The notes under the pieces were generated by a model. The model ran no database searches. It saw nothing but the letters and a program-made list of their open reading frames with translations, and had not been told where the DNA came from. Below are positions 45,101 to 54,540 of a stretch of DNA of 64,000 bases, piece by piece (the first letter of the stretch is position 1; each line of letters starts with the position of its first letter). A program made the position numbers and the translations under genes. The DNA comes from Hemerocallis citrina (lineage: Eukaryota > Streptophyta > Magnoliopsida > Asparagales > Asphodelaceae). The stretch is from NCBI GenBank assembly GCA_017893485.1, contig CM030367.1:141439089-141503088 (forward strand), given 5' to 3'.

Positions 45101-45767
45101 GCACGTGTTGTGCACTAATGTACACACATACACAAAATAAATACAACTCCTATAGTTTAAAATTTTATATTAAATGTTGTAATATGTCATGTAGTAGTCC
45201 ATGCACAACTTAAAAATAGGATTTTATTAATGGGCTTGTCCCACGGGTTTTTATTTTTATTTACTAACTTAATTATTCTAGCGGGCTCTCCTTTTAATTA
45301 GTCTAATGGGCTAGAATTTAATCTTTAGGTCCATGGATTAAAAGGGCTAAATAAGGTTATGCATGCTAAAATTAGTAAATGAGAGTAAGAAAAGAGATGG
45401 ATAAATTAACACGTGCATCATACGTGCAAAAATAAAAAAATGTATTTTAATCAAAATAGCGGAAAATAAATTTTCATTTTATAAAACGAGTTCGAACACG
45501 TAAAATAAATAATCAATACACATAGAAATATCACACTTAGTGATGAAAAAATACGTAATTGATACGTGCATTGAAAACACATAAAAAACACGCAAAAATA
45601 CGGAGATTGAAATATTATATTTTTGTTGACCCAAAGTAGGGTAAAAATTAATATGAGAAATGCATCAATAGTCGAAAATCACAATACGTAATGAAAACAC
45701 GTTGCAAAATATACGTGCATAACACACAAGGGCAAAATTATCATTTTCAATTTTGCGGGGTGTTACA
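42169..45767 (-). repeat. 5' LTR of the LARD (uninterrupted, 3.6 kb)
   Basis: It aligns along its length with the split LTR at 21363-24258 plus 39746-40465. Its inner end reads TATAACGCTCCG instead of TGTAACGCCCCG. It retains the empty hAT-B site near 45046-45058 and the pol III-like boxes (B at 43830-43840, A at 43874-43883). The TATA position at 44851 is altered. The frame at 42669-42932 has a counterpart in the other LTR at 21906-22127, but both lie in repeat DNA. Confidence 0.9.
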
Positions 45768-46847
45768 TTTCATGTTAGATGTGCATGTCATATTTTAAAT
45801 TTATGTGTTCAAGGTGCATTAAAAATAGTCGAACCATATATAGTTAAAGTTAGAAATTGTGTACATTTTATTGCGCGCATTAAGTGGCCCTATATTTCAA
45901 GAATGGAAAGCTTGGTGTAGGCTTAAAAATGTACATTTTAGAAAATTTCCAATGGATGTTAAACACCGATGGAACTCTACTTTTGATTTGCTACATGTTA
46001 CTGAATATAAAGCATGTATAAATAATTTTTGTATGGTAAAAAATATGTCAAATTTTGAAATGACTCTCCAAGCTTGGTTTTATGCCGAATCTTTGTTAAA
46101 ATTTTCAGAACATTTTAAAACCGCAACTTCCAAAGTTTCAAAATCATATGAATCTACTTCTAGTAGTATTTTTATTTCAATAGTTACTATGATGTAAACT
46201 TTCAATGAAATGATTAATGATGCTTTTATTGGTGATATTGTGAAACCTGCATACACCAAAATTTTGAAGTATTTTAATCCTCCTCCTATGTTGTATTGTA
46301 TTGCTACTGTGATGGATTCTCGTATCAAATTAGAAGCTACGAAGAGTTTGATTGAATTTTTTTTACTTTACTTGGGGAAAATGAATCTGAAATTGATTGC
46401 GGAACATTTTTGGGTAAATTTGATAGGACATTAAATAACTTGTATGATTATTATGATAGAAGTTTTTCATCTAGTAGTACTACTAATTTAGTTACTTCTT
46501 CTGCTACTTCTATAGGTAAGAGTAAGAATAAATTAGATGATGCCACATTTAATTTACTTGCAAAAATTCAATCAAAAAAAGGCAGGACTAATCAACCAAA
46601 TGAATTACATTGTTATAATCAACAAGATTCTGAAAGTTTTACTTCTTCACTAAATATTTTACAATGGTTGAAAGACCATGAACATACTTATAGTATTCTT
46701 AAATATATGGCTAAAGATTTACTAACTCCTTCTGTCTCTACAGTTGCTTCAGAAAGTGCATTTTCTATAAGTGGTAGGGTTCTAACCGATTACAGGAATC
46801 GCTTGAAGCCCCAATCGTTGGAGATGCTTGTCTGCACGGAAGACTAG
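45768..46847 (+). pseudogene. hAT-A transposase, 3' part
   Basis: It resumes exactly where 21362 breaks: FHVRCACHILNLCVQGALK, the conserved hAT segment. A frameshift near 45895 leads to FPMDVKHRWNSTFDLL, then a TAA after IVTMM. Next comes NDAFIGDIVKPAYTKILKYFNPPP with VMDSRIKLEA (DUF4413-like), and another frameshift near 46420. The C-terminal hAT dimerisation domain follows: ILQWLKDHEHTYSILKYMAKDLL, TPSVSTVASESAFSISGR and RNRLKPQSLEMLVCTED, ending at 46847. Motif order and spacing fit zf-BED-type plant hAT transposases; multiple lesions make it inactive. Confidence 0.87.
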
Positions 46848-47289
46848 ATGAAGGCCGAAGATAGGACTCAAGGAGTAGGGTTCGACACGGCTACGAGTGG
46901 AAGCAACTCGGCGGAAGAACAACAACAACAATAATAGCAACCAACATGAAGAATTGAAGGCCAAAAACAACAACAACAAATTGAAGACCAACAAATTGAA
47001 GAAAATTGTAAATGTATAAAAAATTGTATAAAATATTTGTTTGTTATAAAAATTAGGATAATTGAAGATAATTGAACCTGTATCGAAGAAATTTGTTATT
47101 GTATAAAACAAATTTATAAGAAATCTGTATTTCTTATTACAAATTGGGAAAATTGTATAAGTTGAAATCATATTAATAATATATACAATTTATTTTTAGC
47201 AATTCCACTCTTTGAGTCTTATTATTATTATTTCATTTTTTTATTTATTAAAATTATAATTTTTTTTAAGTTAAAAAATAATAATTAAT
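46848..47289. other. hAT-A 3' untranslated stretch
   Basis: Between the transposase stop and the right subterminal repeats. CAACAACAACA repeats (46915-46980) and AATTGTATAAA-rich DNA. The overlapping minus-strand frame (46782-47171) is a shadow. Confidence 0.45.
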
Positions 47290-47480
47290 AAACGGGCCAA
47301 TTCGCGACCCGACCCGACCCGACCCGGGTTGGACCCGAAAGGGTTCACGAGTTAGGTGGGTCGACTATTTGCACTTACGACCCTGCCCGGCCCGGTTGCC
47401 ACTAGGACCCGACACGAACCCGCTCAAGTTGGGTTCCTACCCGGATGGGTTTGACCCGACCCGGCCCGGTCGACCCGTTT
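47290..47480. repeat. hAT-A right subterminal CGGGTCGACCCG-type repeats
   Basis: GACCCGACCCGACCCG, GGCCCGGTCGACCCG and related GC-rich repeats mirror 19590-19830 and lead into the right inverted terminus. Confidence 0.7.
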
Positions 47481-47490
47481 GCCAACCCTA

Positions 47491-47525
47491 GATAATCGTG
47501 ACTTACTCATCCAACTTTTATCCAT
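47491..47525 (-). pseudogene. TNP2 of CACTA-A, start codon segment
   Basis: ATG at 47525-47523 opens MDKSWMSKSRL and runs into the hAT-A border. The frame continues at 19559 with SKEYRDGV. It matches MDRSWISKPRL-SKEYRDGI of CACTA-B, so the start and the junction are both supported. Confidence 0.8.
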
Positions 47526-49230
47526 TCCAATAATATCACTCAATCTGAAAATTAAATTTCATAAATTAAAATTTTATTTTGTTACCTCATTAAAGTGTGT
47601 ATGTCACTAGATAATTCAACTGAAAATAGTTCATTATGAAATATTCTATTCATTATTGACAAATTATCAAACATAAAACAAAATCTTCGAAGGAAAAAAA
47701 AAGTTTCCCCAAGTATTTATATATTAATTAATGATGTATTATATCTTTTTTTTTTCACTTTGCGACTTTTTTGGGTGAATGAGATATTAGAATGTAATGA
47801 ATATAATCAACTTTTTGTGTTATTTATGTCAAACTCTTGCTTTGTTAGTTTCATTACTGTTTGACATAATAAAATGCAGATTCTTCTACTCCACTTTTCT
47901 TCTTCCTTTATATAGTTTGTTTTTCAAACTAAAAAATGATAGGCATGGAATCTGGTATATAGACTGGACTAAACCATCCTTAATGATCAGTCACTAACTC
48001 ATTCTAAAAGAGAGACTGATACCCTCACAAATTAATAACTTTTTTAATGAGCTACGTAGTTTGATTTCCAAAAGAAAATTAGCTACTTAATTACCTATAA
48101 CTATATAGAATTTTATCAAGAAAAAATAGCTATTCTGAATGCCCACACAGAAAAAAACTAAAAATAGAAATAAAAATTGCAGTCATGCTGAGATGAGATA
48201 CATGCAGGGGGGAGGGTATACATGATTATTTCTTGGAAACATATTTTTTATACTTTCAATTTTTATTGTAATTTTGGAGTATACTAATTTGATCTTTGAA
48301 CCCATTTTAAGAATATTTAATATTCTCTAAATTTATGGAATATTTTCCCCCTAATGTCTAAAAATTATATTTTAAAATTTCATGGACATGTAATATGCGA
48401 TTAGTGCGTGGGTGTGTGTCTATATATATAATGCATAATCTATTTTATACATTTCAAGTGTTAATGAAATATGTTGACCATACCCCACATTCTTTAAATA
48501 AAAGAAAAAAAAAACAATAATAAGTATCGACGTGTAAAGATGAGTGATGTCTTAGATTTATGCACTTTGAGATAATATACATCATGTTTGCTAGCTAATA
48601 CCTGCAAGGTGATTAGTGACACTCGGTCATAGTAAGCTTATGATGAGTACTTCAAATTTAGCAAGTTCTATCTTTCTTTTGTGCAGAACAAACTACTAGT
48701 TGTTTGCGAAAATGACATACTAACAATATCATTTTCTTCACTATCATAGTTTCACTGTGTCGATCATTTTGTTCTGAAAAGAGACTATTGATTTATACTA
48801 CTAATAGTACAATTAACTTTGACTACTACTAACTTATAACATATTTTAATTAGAGAATATGAATCCTTCAACCTCATGCAGTTTGTAGTAATGTAGGATC
48901 CAGATCTCTGAGTTTTAGCTTAGTGATTTATTAGCAGTACCTTAATTTTAGAGATTATATTCTTTAACAATAATATAATCAAAAATCAAAATCAAAATGA
49001 AAGAATAATTACCTAGGGTTTATGAAAGAGAGAGACTAAGGAGGACAATGACGACGACGATGGGAAAGTGAAGGAACGGTGGTGGCGGGCGGCGAGATCG
49101 AATGGCGGTGGCGAAATCGAAGACAGAAAGAGGAAAAAATTGGAAATAGGGTTTCGGCGAGGGAAATTGGATTTCAGCGCGAATAGAAAAAAATAGAGAG
49201 GGAAGTGGAGAATTGGGTGTGTGTGTGGGT
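47526..49230. other. CACTA-A 5' region, no gene recognised
   Basis: AT-rich upstream region of TNP2-A. At 49016-49230 a GC/purine-rich block with CTAGGGTTTATGAAAG and GGGTTTCGGCGAGG resembles the leader-like block inside the 5' end of CACTA-B. No CACTA terminus or subterminal array is visible before the gap. Confidence 0.45.
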
Positions 49231-49759
49231 GGGGGGGGGGGGGGGGGGGGGGGGGGGGGNNNNNNNNNNNNNNNNNNNNNNNNNNNNNNNNNNNNNNNNN
49301 NNNNNNNNNNNNNNNNNNNNNNNNNNNNNNNNNNNNNNNNNNNNNNNNNNNNNNNNNNNNNNNNNNNNNNNNNNNNNNNNNNNNNNNNNNNNNNNNNNNN
49401 NNNNNNNNNNNNNNNNNNNNNNNNNNNNNNNNNNNNNNNNNNNNNNNNNNNNNNNNNNNNNNNNNNNNNNNNNNNNNNNNNNNNNNNNNNNNNNNNNNNN
49501 NNNNNNNNNNNNNNNNNNNNNNNNNNNNNNNNNNNNNNNNNNNNNNNNNNNNNNNNNNNNNNNNNNNNNNNNNNNNNNNNNNNNNNNNNNNNNNNNNNNN
49601 NNNNNNNNNNNNNNNNNNNNNNNNNNNNNNNNNNNNNNNNNNNNNNNNNNNNNNNNNNNNNNNNNNNNNNNNNNNNNNNNNNNNNNNNNNNNNNNNNNNN
49701 NNNNNNNNNNNNNNNNNNNNNNNNNNNNNNNNNNNNNNNNNNNNNNNNNNNNNNNNNNN
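49231..49759. other. Poly-G run and 500-N assembly gap
   Basis: A 29-base G run (49231-49259) abuts exactly 500 Ns (49260-49759), a placeholder length. The long frames crossing it are artefacts. The 5' end of CACTA-A and the junction to the gypsy element lie in this gap. Confidence 0.98.
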
Positions 49760-51565
49760 AAGAATTACCCTACCCATGATTTGGAACTGGCTGCCGTGAT
49801 CTTTGCTTTGAAGTTATGGAGGCATTATCTGCCTGGAGACCGAGTGGAGATCTTTACTAACAGTAAAAGTTTCAAGTTGCATTCACTCAGAAGGAGCTGA
49901 ACATGAGGCAGAGGCGATGGCTGGAGTTGATGGCTGACTATGACATCAGTTTGCAATACCATCCTGGTAGAGTGAACTTGGTGTCAGATGCTTTGAATAG
50001 GAGACTAGTCGCCATGTTTCTAACTCTGCAGAGAGAGCTTGTTGAGCAGATGAGGAGGTTGGATTTGGATGTGATATTACCAGGTTCTGTTCGGAGTTGC
50101 ATGATGCTTCAATAGCAGTCGTCTCTTGTTGAGATGATTAAGGAGGCTCAGGCAGGTGATGAGCAATTGCAAGGGTTCAGAGTCGAAGTTGAAGCGGGTA
50201 CAAGGACCGATATGGTTGTTCACTCAGATGGATCTCTTCGTTTTGGATCCAGGTTGTGTGTTCCGAAGGGTGAAGTTCGTCAAAAGTTGCATGAGGAAGC
50301 CCACCAATCGTTGTACTCTATTCATCCTGGTGGTACGAAGATGTACCGGGATTTGAAGATTCATTTTTGGTGGCATGGTATGAAGAAGGTCGTGGTGAGA
50401 TTTGTGTCGCAGTGCTTGACCTGCCAGCAGGTGAAGGCAGAGCATCAGAGGACCACCGGACTTCTTTAACCTCTTCCCATTCCGGAGTGGAACTGAGCAT
50501 ATCACCATGGATTTTCTGACCGCTTTGCCGAGGAGTCCTAAGGGTCACAATGTCATTTGGGTGATTGTGGACAGGTTGACGAAGAGTGCTCACTTCGTTC
50601 ACTTTAGAGTTTGATAGTCTACTAAGAGCCTAGCTGAGAATTACATGCAAAAGATTGTTAGACTTCATGGGGTTCCATTCAGTATGTATCCGACAGAGAT
50701 ACGAGGTTCATGTTGCAGTTTTGGGAGAATCTTCAGAGGAGTCTGGGGAGTAAGTTGAAGTACAGCACAGCTTTTCACCTTCAGACAGATGGACAGTCAG
50801 AGAGGACCATCCAGACCCTAAAGGACATGTTGAGAAACATGTTGAGATCCTTTGTGCTGCAATTTGGAGGTTCGTGGGAGGACCATTTGCATCTCGTAGA
50901 GCTCTCGTACAACAACAGCTTTTAGGCTAGTCTTAAAGCTGATCCATTCGAGGCAATCTATGGTCTAAGTGTCGGTCGCCAGTGTGCTGGGATGATATTG
51001 GCGAGAGAAAATTGTTGGGCCCGGAGTTGATCACCAAGATAGTGGATGCAATGAGTTTGATCAGGAAGCATCTTCAAGTCGCGCAAGACAGACCGAAGCG
51101 ATGGGCTGATGTTCATCATAGAGCCTTGGAGTTTGAGGTGGGAGACCATGTTTTCCTTAAGGTATCATCGTGGCGAGGTGTCATTCGTTTTGGTGGTAGA
51201 GGCAAGTTAAGCCCAGGTTCATCGGACCGTTTGACATTGTGGAATGAGTAGACAAGGTGGCCTATTGTCTTGCATTGCCCCTGACTTTATCTGGAGTGCA
51301 CGACGTCTTCTATGTATCGCGACTGAGGATGTATATTCGTGATGAGAGCCACGTGATTGACTACTCGGAGTTATCTGTGAAGCCAGATTTGTCTTGTGAG
51401 ATTTTGCCAGTTGCTATTGGAGATCTGCGGGAGAACGGTTTAAAGAACAAGGTGATCAAGCATGTTCGTGTTTCTTGGAATCCTCACTTGCCAGGTGAGT
51501 CGACTTAGGAGCTGGAGGAGGATATCTAGTATAGGTTTCCTCATTTGTTTGTGTAGCTCTTATTT
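49760..51565 (+). pseudogene. Ty3/gypsy pol 3' part (RNase H, integrase, C-terminal domain)
   Basis: The RNase H tail comes first ([20 protein letters not shown]; frameshift near 49880; [20 protein letters not shown]). The integrase HHCC zinc finger follows (EEAHQSLYSIHPGGTKM, then CLTCQQVK). The DDE core comes next (TMDFLTALPRSPKGHN, VSDRDTRF, FHLQTDGQSERTIQTL, WEDHLHLVELSYNNSF). The GPY-type and chromodomain-like tail ends it (WDDIGERKLLGPEL, LEFEVGDHVFLKVS, SGVHDVFYVSRLRMYI, KVIKHVRVSWNPHLPG). Stops at 50113, 50467 and 50923 and several frameshifts, with others downstream, make it dead. Order and motifs fit Tekay/Del chromoviruses. The 5' half is lost in the gap. Confidence 0.88.
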
Positions 51566-51627
51566 TGCTGTTTTTGCTTTTGCTATTGTATTTTTTTCTT
51601 TTCTCTTGGGTTTACCCTATGTGCTTC

Positions 51628-51673
51628 TAGTTGAATTTCGAGGACGAAATTTTTCTTGTTAGGTGGGTAGGAT
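51628..51673 (+). promoter_or_regulatory. GAGGACGAAA motif and polypurine tract of the gypsy element
   Basis: AATTTCGAGGACGAAATTTT followed by AGGTGGGTAGGAT is the usual tract before the 3' LTR in Tekay/Del-like elements. The LTR should start just after. Confidence 0.7.
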
Positions 51674-51965
51674 TTCTAACCCTTATTGCTCATTATTTGT
51701 ATTTTTAATTATATTTAATAAAATCCTTGATTTATTTATTTTATTTTTGCTTGTATTAATTTTCATTTCTTTTGTATGGTGTGTTGTGTTCCTCTCTCTT
51801 GTGATTCATTCTCTGTTTGATTCAGCATTTTATTCTCTTTATTGATCTACAATTTGTTCTTGATCTCGTCTATTGTTTAAACCTATTTCATAGCTTATTT
51901 GTCTCTTATTGGATTCTTTTCTCCCTATTAGATACTACCCAGTTCACCCAAACCCTTATTGTCCC

Positions 51966-51973
51966 TATATAAA
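51966..51973 (+). promoter_or_regulatory. TATA box of the gypsy 3' LTR
   Basis: CCCTATATAAACACTC about 290 bp into the LTR, followed by an ACCCTAACCCTAA-type pyrimidine-rich leader. Confidence 0.5.
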
Positions 51974-52579
51974 CACTCTAATTGTACCCTAACCCTAATT
52001 ACCAAACCCTAATCCAATCTCTCTCCCTCTGTAATATCCCAGGCAGATATTACCTTGTATAAATTATTATTTTATTATTATTTTGTTTTAATTCCAAAAT
52101 TGAAATATTTTGGTGATTTTCGCCCGATTTGTTCACAAACATTGTCGGAGCGCATATATCGGTCTATGTACATCCGCAGTACATCAAATTGGTAGCGCAA
52201 TCCTCCGAATTGATAATAAAACTTATTTTATTATTATTTTCAAGATTAGATTATTTTTATACGAATTATATGAAGATTTGCGGTATACGCATATATACGT
52301 ATATATGCGTGTTATAGCAAATTGTACATTGTGCAAATTAGAGTATTTTTGGACAAGGTGTTTATCTTGTCATGACAACCTAATTAGATGGTTAGGGTTT
52401 GATTAGGAGGCTTAATCTAGGATTTTTGTATGCATGAGAAGATTAATTAAAAACCCCTTCTAGAAACCTTCTCTCCACCACACCACACCCTCCCTAGTAG
52501 AATCCGGCCCCATTTTATAGGGGGGTTTTTTGTGCAATTGTGTGTGTGCACATTTGCAGTCTCCACCCTTCTCTCCACC

Positions 52580-52587
52580 TATAAATA
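52580..52587 (+). promoter_or_regulatory. TATA box of the 4.1-kb solo LTR
   Basis: TATAAATA in CTCTCCACC-TATAAATA-CCCCC context about 550 bp into the LTR; sets plus orientation. Confidence 0.6.
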
Positions 52588-53399
52588 CCCCCTCCCTCCA
52601 CCTTTGTCTCATTTTAGAAAGACAAAAAGAAAGAAAGGAAAAAGAATGAGTGAACTACTAACTTGACAGTTTTTCTTTGTAGGTTTAGTAGGAGTTCTAA
52701 GAGCTTAAGGGAAAGAGTAGGAGTACTAGCTAGTCCTTCCAACAAGAAAAGAAGGTGGGGGTTTCTCTTTTGGTTGTTTGTTTGTTTGAATTGTTGTTTT
52801 GGTGTTCCTTCTTCTTCTTATCTTCCTTGGTTGTTTTTGTTCTTTTTGTATGGGTGTTTGGTAGTAGTGTGGTGGTATGTGTTTCTTATCTTGTATGTTG
52901 TAGCATAACCACCTAAAAAGGGAAAAGAATGATAAGAACTTTAATGGAACACATAAGGAAGGAACATTGTTAGTAGTTATTGTTGGCAAAAAGAACCAAC
53001 TACTTGGACTATTTCACTAAGCATATGGAACAATGGCATAAGAAGATGAATGGTGGAGTTTGGGGTGTGTTGTTGAATGAACAACTTGACATGAACATAT
53101 GCATATGTGTGTACATACCCATTGGGATGTAGAACTCAACAAGAACTTTGACATAAGCATAGTAGAATTATTATGTGCATATAAGTTGTAAGCTCAACAA
53201 TTAAATCCTTATTCTTTCTCTATTTTGCTCTCTACTTGAAATGCTAACTTGGTTACAAAAGAAAAAGAAAAAGAAAGGCATGCTAAGTAGGGCTTGTAAC
53301 TCATTATGCGTAATTGTAGATCATAAAGAAAGAAAGAAAGAAGGAAAGATAGACGGTCCTTGTAATAGCTAGTAACTAGTTATCCATACTTTGATGATT

Positions 53400-54540
53400 A
53401 GAAAATACCATGCTTAAATGTTGTTCATACTTGAGTTAGTAGGTACTCATGCTTAATGATATTCATGCTTAAAACATAGTAGGTACTCATGCTTAAGTTA
53501 AGGTAACTATCCATGGTTAGTTGTGGCAATTTTTATGTTTATGTTCTATCCATGCTAGAATTGTTGTAGAACTCATGCTATGTTGTAGGTTGATACTTAA
53601 CTAGTATACATGTTTAGAATGTTACTAAAATGTACACCATGCTTTATGTTAATGTTTAAAGTAGCATACCATGTTTAGGAATGATGTATACCCATGCTAA
53701 GTCTATATACATGCTTAGAATATTGTAGGATTTATGTTAAAATTCCCTACCATGTTTAGGAATGATGTATACCCATGCTAAGTCTATATACATGCTTAGA
53801 ATGTTGTAGGATTTATGTTAAAATTTCCTACCATGTTTAGGAATGATGTATACCCATGCTAAGTCTATATACATGCTTAGAATGTTGTAGGATTTATGTT
53901 AAAATTCCCTACCATGTTTAGGAATGATGTATACCCATGCTAAGTCTATATACATGCTTAGAATGTTGTAGGATTTATGTTAAAATTTCCTACCATGTTT
54001 AGGAATGATATATACCCATGCTAAGTCTATATACATGCTTAGAATGTTGTAGGATTAATGTTAGAATACCTACCATGCCTTGGAATGTTGTATGTCCATA
54101 CTAGTTATATATCCATGCTTGGGTTGTGGTGATTAATCATGTTACGTAGTGGAGATCCATGCTTAAGGTGGTAGTAGGGATACATGTTCTAAGTAGTAAG
54201 CATCCATGCTTAAGTTGTAACTTATGCTCAAATTGTAGTAAGTCTCATGTTTAGATTGTAGTAACTATCCATGCTTAAGATTGTTACAAGTACATGCTAA
54301 ATTGCATTCATAATTAAGAATGTTGTAAGTTGATGGTTATGTCATATATACCATGATTAGTTGTTGTAGGTTGATGCTTACAATTTCATACCACGCTTGA
54401 ATTGCCATAGGTTAAGTAATAAGAAAGAGTCATGTTGAAATAGTAGTAGTAACTACCTCGTGGTAGTTAATGTTAGTAAGGAGCCATACATGCTCGAATG
54501 GTATAATGTAGCATCCTAGTTACATGTTGAAATGTACCCA
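53400..54540. repeat. CATGCTTA-rich minisatellite region with an 81-bp array
   Basis: The AATGATGTATACCCATGC segment recurs at 53761, 53842, 53923 and 54004, exactly 81 bp apart, with one more degenerate copy before. Around it, from 53400 to 54540, CCATGCTTA/CATGCTTAGAAT motifs occur every 30-50 bp, the apparent ancestor of the array. Non-coding. Confidence 0.88.

Larger units (their letters stand above)
21363..45767 (-). mobile_element. LTR retrotransposon without gag-pol (LARD-type)
   Basis: Two 3.6-kb LTRs in the same orientation bound a 1.7-kb internal region (40466-42168) that codes for no gag or pol. The target duplication TTTCA is exact (21358-21362 and 45768-45772) and falls inside the hAT transposase reading frame. 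On the minus strand the order is 5' LTR (45767-42169), primer-binding site, internal region, polypurine tract and 3' LTR (40465-21363). TGTAACACCCC termini and a GGGACGAAA motif before the polypurine tract resemble Tekay/Del gypsy elements, so it is probably a non-autonomous derivative of that lineage. The coordinates include nested elements. Confidence 0.88.
19561..47490 (+). mobile_element. hAT-A transposon
   Basis: The left end is CAGGGATGACAACCGGGT. The inverted right end is TAGGGTTGGCAAACGGGT. Both run into CGGGTCGACCCG-rich subterminal sequence (19590-19830 and 47290-47480). The flanks are GATAATCA and GATAATCG, an 8-bp duplication with one mismatch, the hAT hallmark length. Removing the element rejoins the CACTA-A TNP2 frame between RL and SKEYRDG, which confirms the insertion. 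It carries a zf-BED/hAT-type transposase gene on the plus strand, itself split by an LTR retrotransposon. The coordinates include nested insertions. Confidence 0.88.
13154..49259 (-). mobile_element. CACTA-A transposon (old, host of the nest; 5' end lost in the gap)
   Basis: The visible terminus is CACTACAAACAATAACC at 13154, next to subterminal ACCCCGGxGTTT repeats. On the minus strand it carries, in CACTA order, the start of TNP2 (from 47525, continued at 19559-18839) and then a TNPA-like ORF1 (16890-15806). This makes 13154 the 3' end of the element. The 5' end is not visible. A GC-rich leader-like block at 49016-49230 resembles the block just inside the 5' end of CACTA-B, so the end probably lies in the N gap. 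TNP2 is broken off after about 240 codons, so the element is defective. The coordinates include all nested insertions. Confidence 0.75.

Noticed and set aside
48884..48895. GTTTGTAGTA as the missing CACTA-A terminus
   Set aside because: It matches the expected GTTTGTAGTG at nine of ten bases. The next bases do not repeat TTA, inner bases do not match the left end, and no subterminal repeats are nearby.
49013..49900. Frames of 188-254 codons around the gap
   Set aside because: Most codons are N; only the part after 49760 is real sequence and belongs to gypsy RNase H.
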